From positions 1-6,106 of the forward strand of contig JBDRMB010000044.1 of the NCBI GenBank assembly GCA_043812455.1: a stretch of 6,106 nucleotides of DNA, written 5' to 3'. Source of the stretch: JABHQR01 sp043812455 (GTDB lineage Archaea; Nanobdellota; Nanobdellia; Woesearchaeales; GW2011-AR9). The notes beneath the pieces were generated by a model. The model did not search any database and had not been told where the DNA came from. It saw only the letters and a list, made by a program, of their open reading frames with translations. A program made the position numbers and the translations under genes. Below, one piece after another: positions 5,362 to 6,106 of the stretch (position 1 is its first letter; each line of letters opens with the position of its first letter).

Positions 5362-5967
5362 ATGACAGACCAAACAGTTGAACTGTTACCCTATGCTTAC
5401 AATTCATTAGAACCGTACTTTGATGAACAAACCATGAAAATTCATCACGATAAACATCATCAAGCGTATTTTACTAATTTCTTGAAAGCAATTGCTGGAA
5501 CAGAATTGGAAGGCAAAGATGTAAAAGAAATTTTGAGTAATTTAGACAAAGTGCCAGCTAATATCAAACAAGCTGTGATCAATCATAGTGGTGGATATTT
5601 CCATCATTCATTCTTTTGGACAATCTTGAAGAAAGATGTTCCATTTGAAGGTAAAGTTGCAAAAGCGATAAAAACTAAGTGGGGAAGTTTTGATAAATTC
5701 AAAGAAGAATTTTCTCAAGCTGCTACTAAAGTATTTGGTAGTGGTTGGGCATGGTTAGTTCTGAAGAATGGGAAATTAAAAATTGTCAAAACTTCTAATC
5801 AAGATTCTCCGTTAAGTTTAAGGTTGGTGCCATTACTTGGCATTGATGTCTGGGAACATGCGTATTATTTGAAATATCAAAACAAACGTCCAGAATTCAT
5901 TGAAGCATTTTGGAATGTTGTCAATTGGGAGAAAGTTAATGAATATTACTTGGCTTGGAAAATATAA
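5362..5967 (+). CDS. sodA: Superoxide dismutase, iron/manganese family, manganese type
   Basis: The enzyme converts superoxide to oxygen and hydrogen peroxide in the cytoplasm. The 201-residue product matches the family throughout, without a signal peptide. Metal ligands are H28 (in MKIHHDKHH), H82 (in FHHSFFW), D162 and H166 (in DVWEHAYYLKYQ). The gateway residues H32 and Y36 and the dimer-bridge residues E165 and Y169 are present. Q147 in SNQDSP, together with glycine at the alternative glutamine position (GGYFHHS, G77-G78), is the pattern of manganese enzymes; iron enzymes usually carry the active-site glutamine in the other place. Cambialistic use of iron cannot be excluded. The ATG at 5362 is chosen on the strong ribosome binding site, and the family N-terminus (VELLPYAYNSLEPYFD) follows directly. 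The gene stands alone, divergent from the DUF1461 gene. In a probable small-genome archaeon it implies exposure to oxygen and may have been acquired by transfer, though codon use looks like that of its neighbours. Confidence 0.97.
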   Translation: MTDQTVELLPYAYNSLEPYFDEQTMKIHHDKHHQAYFTNFLKAIAGTELEGKDVKEILSNLDKVPANIKQAVINHSGGYFHHSFFWTILKKDVPFEGKVAKAIKTKWGSFDKFKEEFSQAATKVFGSGWAWLVLKNGKLKIVKTSNQDSPLSLRLVPLLGIDVWEHAYYLKYQNKRPEFIEAFWNVVNWEKVNEYYLAWKI

Positions 5968-5978
5968 TTTTTTATTTT
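5968..5978 (+). terminator. T-rich terminator after the superoxide dismutase gene
   Basis: TTTTTTATTTT begins immediately after the TAA stop codon. No hairpin precedes it, as is normal for archaeal intrinsic terminators. Confidence 0.5.
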
Positions 5979-5980
5979 CA

Positions 5981-6056
5981 TTATATTCTTAAGTATAGTC
6001 TTTTCGTTAAGTTGTCGATTCTTTTATATTCTTAATTCTACAATCCCGGTTAAGAA
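5981..6056. repeat. 12-base direct repeat and small hairpin in the right-hand spacer
   Basis: TTATATTCTTAA occurs at 5981-5992 and 6024-6035. The second copy also pairs with TTAAGAA at 6050-6056: TTCTTAA (6029-6035) and TTAAGAA make a 7-base stem with a 14-base loop containing a locally G/C-rich CCCGG. No gene is seen from 5968 to the window end. The elements could be a promoter or operator region for a gene beyond the edge, or chance in A/T-rich sequence. Confidence 0.4.
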
Positions 6057-6106
6057 AAGAAGAGTAATAATTTGTTAAATAATGAAGAATAAATAATAAT
6101 CTTTAT

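Overview
The window looks like an AT-rich archaeal chromosome segment, most likely from a small-genome DPANN lineage of the Woesearchaeota/Pacearchaeota kind. The reasons are a short archaeal-type triosephosphate isomerase (219 residues), TATA-box promoters close to start codons with little or no leader, T-rich rather than hairpin terminators, and a short pilin-like membrane-anchored protein with an archaeal type of N-terminus. The lineage is inferred from style, not from a database match. The genetic code looks standard, since TAA, TAG and TGA all end genes.

Layout, left to right. Positions 1-122 hold the last 39 codons of an unidentified + strand gene. Positions 192-746 (+) encode a pilin-like protein with an Ig-like beta domain; its start is best placed at a TTG behind a good ribosome binding site. 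It converges, 18 bases apart, with tpiA (765-1424, -). Positions 1425-1672 carry no gene; they hold the tpiA promoter, a 13-base direct repeat and a T-rich terminator. A four-helix membrane protein of unknown function follows (1673-2098, -) with its own TATA box and ribosome binding site.

The most notable part is a two-gene minus-strand unit at 4397-2191. The first gene encodes an ATP-grasp ligase with the overall domain order of PurD but several altered signature motifs. The second, 11 bases downstream, encodes a FemAB/BioF2-type acyltransferase. Together they suggest an amide-bond-forming or acyl-transferring pathway with an unknown product, rather than purine synthesis. The leader of this unit carries a perfect 6-base dyad and two related G-rich direct repeats.

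Upstream lies a DUF1461 family membrane protein (4514-5173, -), divergent from a manganese-type superoxide dismutase (5362-5967, +) that has all metal ligands. The last 139 bases have no gene; they hold a T-rich terminator, a 12-base direct repeat and a small potential hairpin.

No CRISPR array, transposase, tRNA or rRNA was seen. Apart from the ligase/acyltransferase pair, this is mostly ordinary housekeeping and envelope content.
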